This document shows positions 63,447 to 64,000 of a stretch of DNA of 64,000 nucleotides, in pieces; within the stretch, counting starts at the first letter, position 1, and each line of letters begins with the position of its first letter. The translations under genes and the position numbers were made by a program. The notes beneath the pieces were generated by a model. That model did no database searches, was not told the DNA's origin, and saw only the letters and a list, made by a program, of their open reading frames with translations. Source of the DNA: AC-32 sp963766375 (GTDB lineage Bacteria > Actinomycetota > Thermoleophilia > Gaiellales > Gaiellaceae); the NCBI GenBank assembly GCA_963766375.1, contig CAVXZG010000004.1, positions 124,001 to 188,000 of the forward strand, read 5' to 3'.

Positions 63447-63970
63447 ATGCCGCTCGCCGCGAACCCACTGATCCAGGTCACGCCGGGGCTGATGATCTGG
63501 ACGATCGTCTGCTTCCTGATCACGCTCTTCGTGCTCAAGCGGTTCGCGTTCGGACCGATCCAGAAGGCGATCGACGAGCGGCGCGAGCGGATCAGGCAGT
63601 CGATCGAGGAGGCCGAGCACGCCCGCGAGGAAGCGCGCCAGCTCCTCGTCGAGCACCAGAAGCTGATCGGCCGCGCCAAGACCGACGCCGAGGAGATCCT
63701 GGCCGAGGCGCGGCGGATCGCCGAGGCGAACGAGCGGCGCATGCGCGAGGAGCTGGAGACCGACCGCCAGCGCGGCTCGAGGAGACGCGCAAGCAGATCG
63801 AGGCCGAGACCAGGCGCGCGCTGGAGCAGATCCGGCTCGAGGTCGTCGAGCTGAGCCTGCTCGCCGCGACGAAGGTGACAGGCAAGGCGCTCGACGACTC
63901 CGACCACCGGCGCCTGATCGACGAGGCGATCGCCGAGCTCGACTTCTCGGTGTTGGAGAAGAACGACTGA
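63447..63970 (+). CDS. atpF: ATP synthase F0 subunit b, one frame break
   Basis: About 174 residues. N-terminal membrane helix (GLMIWTIVCFLITLFVLKRF), then a long charged helix (AIDERRERIRQSIEEAEHAREEARQ). Near 63777 the frame shifts to LEETRKQIEAETRRALEQIRLE, LLAATKVTGKALDDSDHRRLID and the end FSVLEKND, the normal b-subunit C-terminus. It is the peripheral stalk between F0 and F1. Starts 2 nt after atpE. Confidence 0.94.
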
Positions 63971-64000
63971 GCGTCGTCGACAGGGTCTACGCTCGCGCGC
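63967..64000 (+). CDS. atpH: Start of ATP synthase delta subunit, apparent CTG start, cut by window edge
   Basis: The last 34 nt read (L)SVVDRVYARA, the family N-terminus of the delta subunit, in frame from CTG 63967. That codon overlaps the atpF TGA (CTGA). No ATG, GTG or TTG is available at this position. The rest of the gene lies outside the window. Confidence 0.7.
   Translation, partial: MSVVDRVYARA

Overview
The window is high-GC (about two thirds G+C by eye), densely packed bacterial chromosome with NTGA start/stop overlaps inside operons. Gene content suggests a soil actinobacterium, probably a deep branch such as Thermoleophilia (Gaiellales/Solirubrobacterales-like). This rests on product families and local order (rpmE-DUF1385-prfA-prmC-tsaC-glyA-upp-wecA-atp), not on a database search. 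At least 22 single-base frame breaks fall inside otherwise well conserved genes, often in G/C runs. The assembly therefore probably carries indel errors, and I annotate those genes across the breaks.

Layout. 0-3 kb: a secreted alpha/beta hydrolase (cut by the window edge), then an MFS drug exporter with a divergent MarR regulator. 3.06 kb: initiator tRNA-Met with a terminator. 3.2-13.4 kb: a mixed accessory stretch with a TolB-like lipoprotein, DUF1326, a CrtI-like oxidoreductase, a TIR-like effector, a CBS protein, a hydrolase, a phospholipase D-like protein, two DUF1361 copies, GNAT, DUF1206 and a coiled-coil membrane protein. It ends at a tRNA-like relic whose 3' half resembles the tRNA at 3.06 kb. 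13.4-23.1 kb: queF and a deoxyribosyltransferase, an ABM protein, a sigma factor with a SnoaL tail, a STAS protein, a second MFS pump, a secreted M6-type metalloprotease, DUF488, a flavin reductase and two peptidoglycan enzymes. 23.1-29.5 kb: a complete trp operon on the minus strand (trpE-G-D-CF-B-A plus two unknowns), preceded by a leader peptide with three Trp codons and an attenuator.

29.6-52.1 kb is dominated by acyl-CoA metabolism: thiolase, 3-hydroxyacyl-CoA dehydrogenase, acyl-CoA dehydrogenase, enoyl-CoA hydratase, a B12-dependent acyl-CoA mutase in two separate genes, cobalamin adenosyltransferase, EtfB/EtfA and ETF-quinone oxidoreductase. Together these can oxidise acyl-CoAs, pass electrons to quinone, and isomerise methylmalonyl-CoA-type intermediates. 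Interspersed are an HD-GYP response regulator, a Rieske oxygenase, three paralogues of an unrecognised membrane protein family, a histidine kinase and a very long collagen-like surface protein.

52.2-64 kb: threonine dehydratase behind two palindromic operators, then the housekeeping cluster for ribosome function (rpmE, prfA, prmC, tsaC), one-carbon and uracil salvage (glyA, upp), envelope polymer initiation (wecA-like) and the start of the ATP synthase operon (atpZ-like, atpI-like, atpB, atpE, atpF, start of atpH).

Most notable: a probably leaderless trpL attenuation system; twin palindromic operators before the threonine dehydratase; a stand-alone TIR-like effector with an unassigned C-terminal domain inside a possible tRNA-bounded island; the collagen-like gene with OmpR-type 11-bp repeats in its promoter; and two genes whose only sensible start is CTG in a CTGA overlap.
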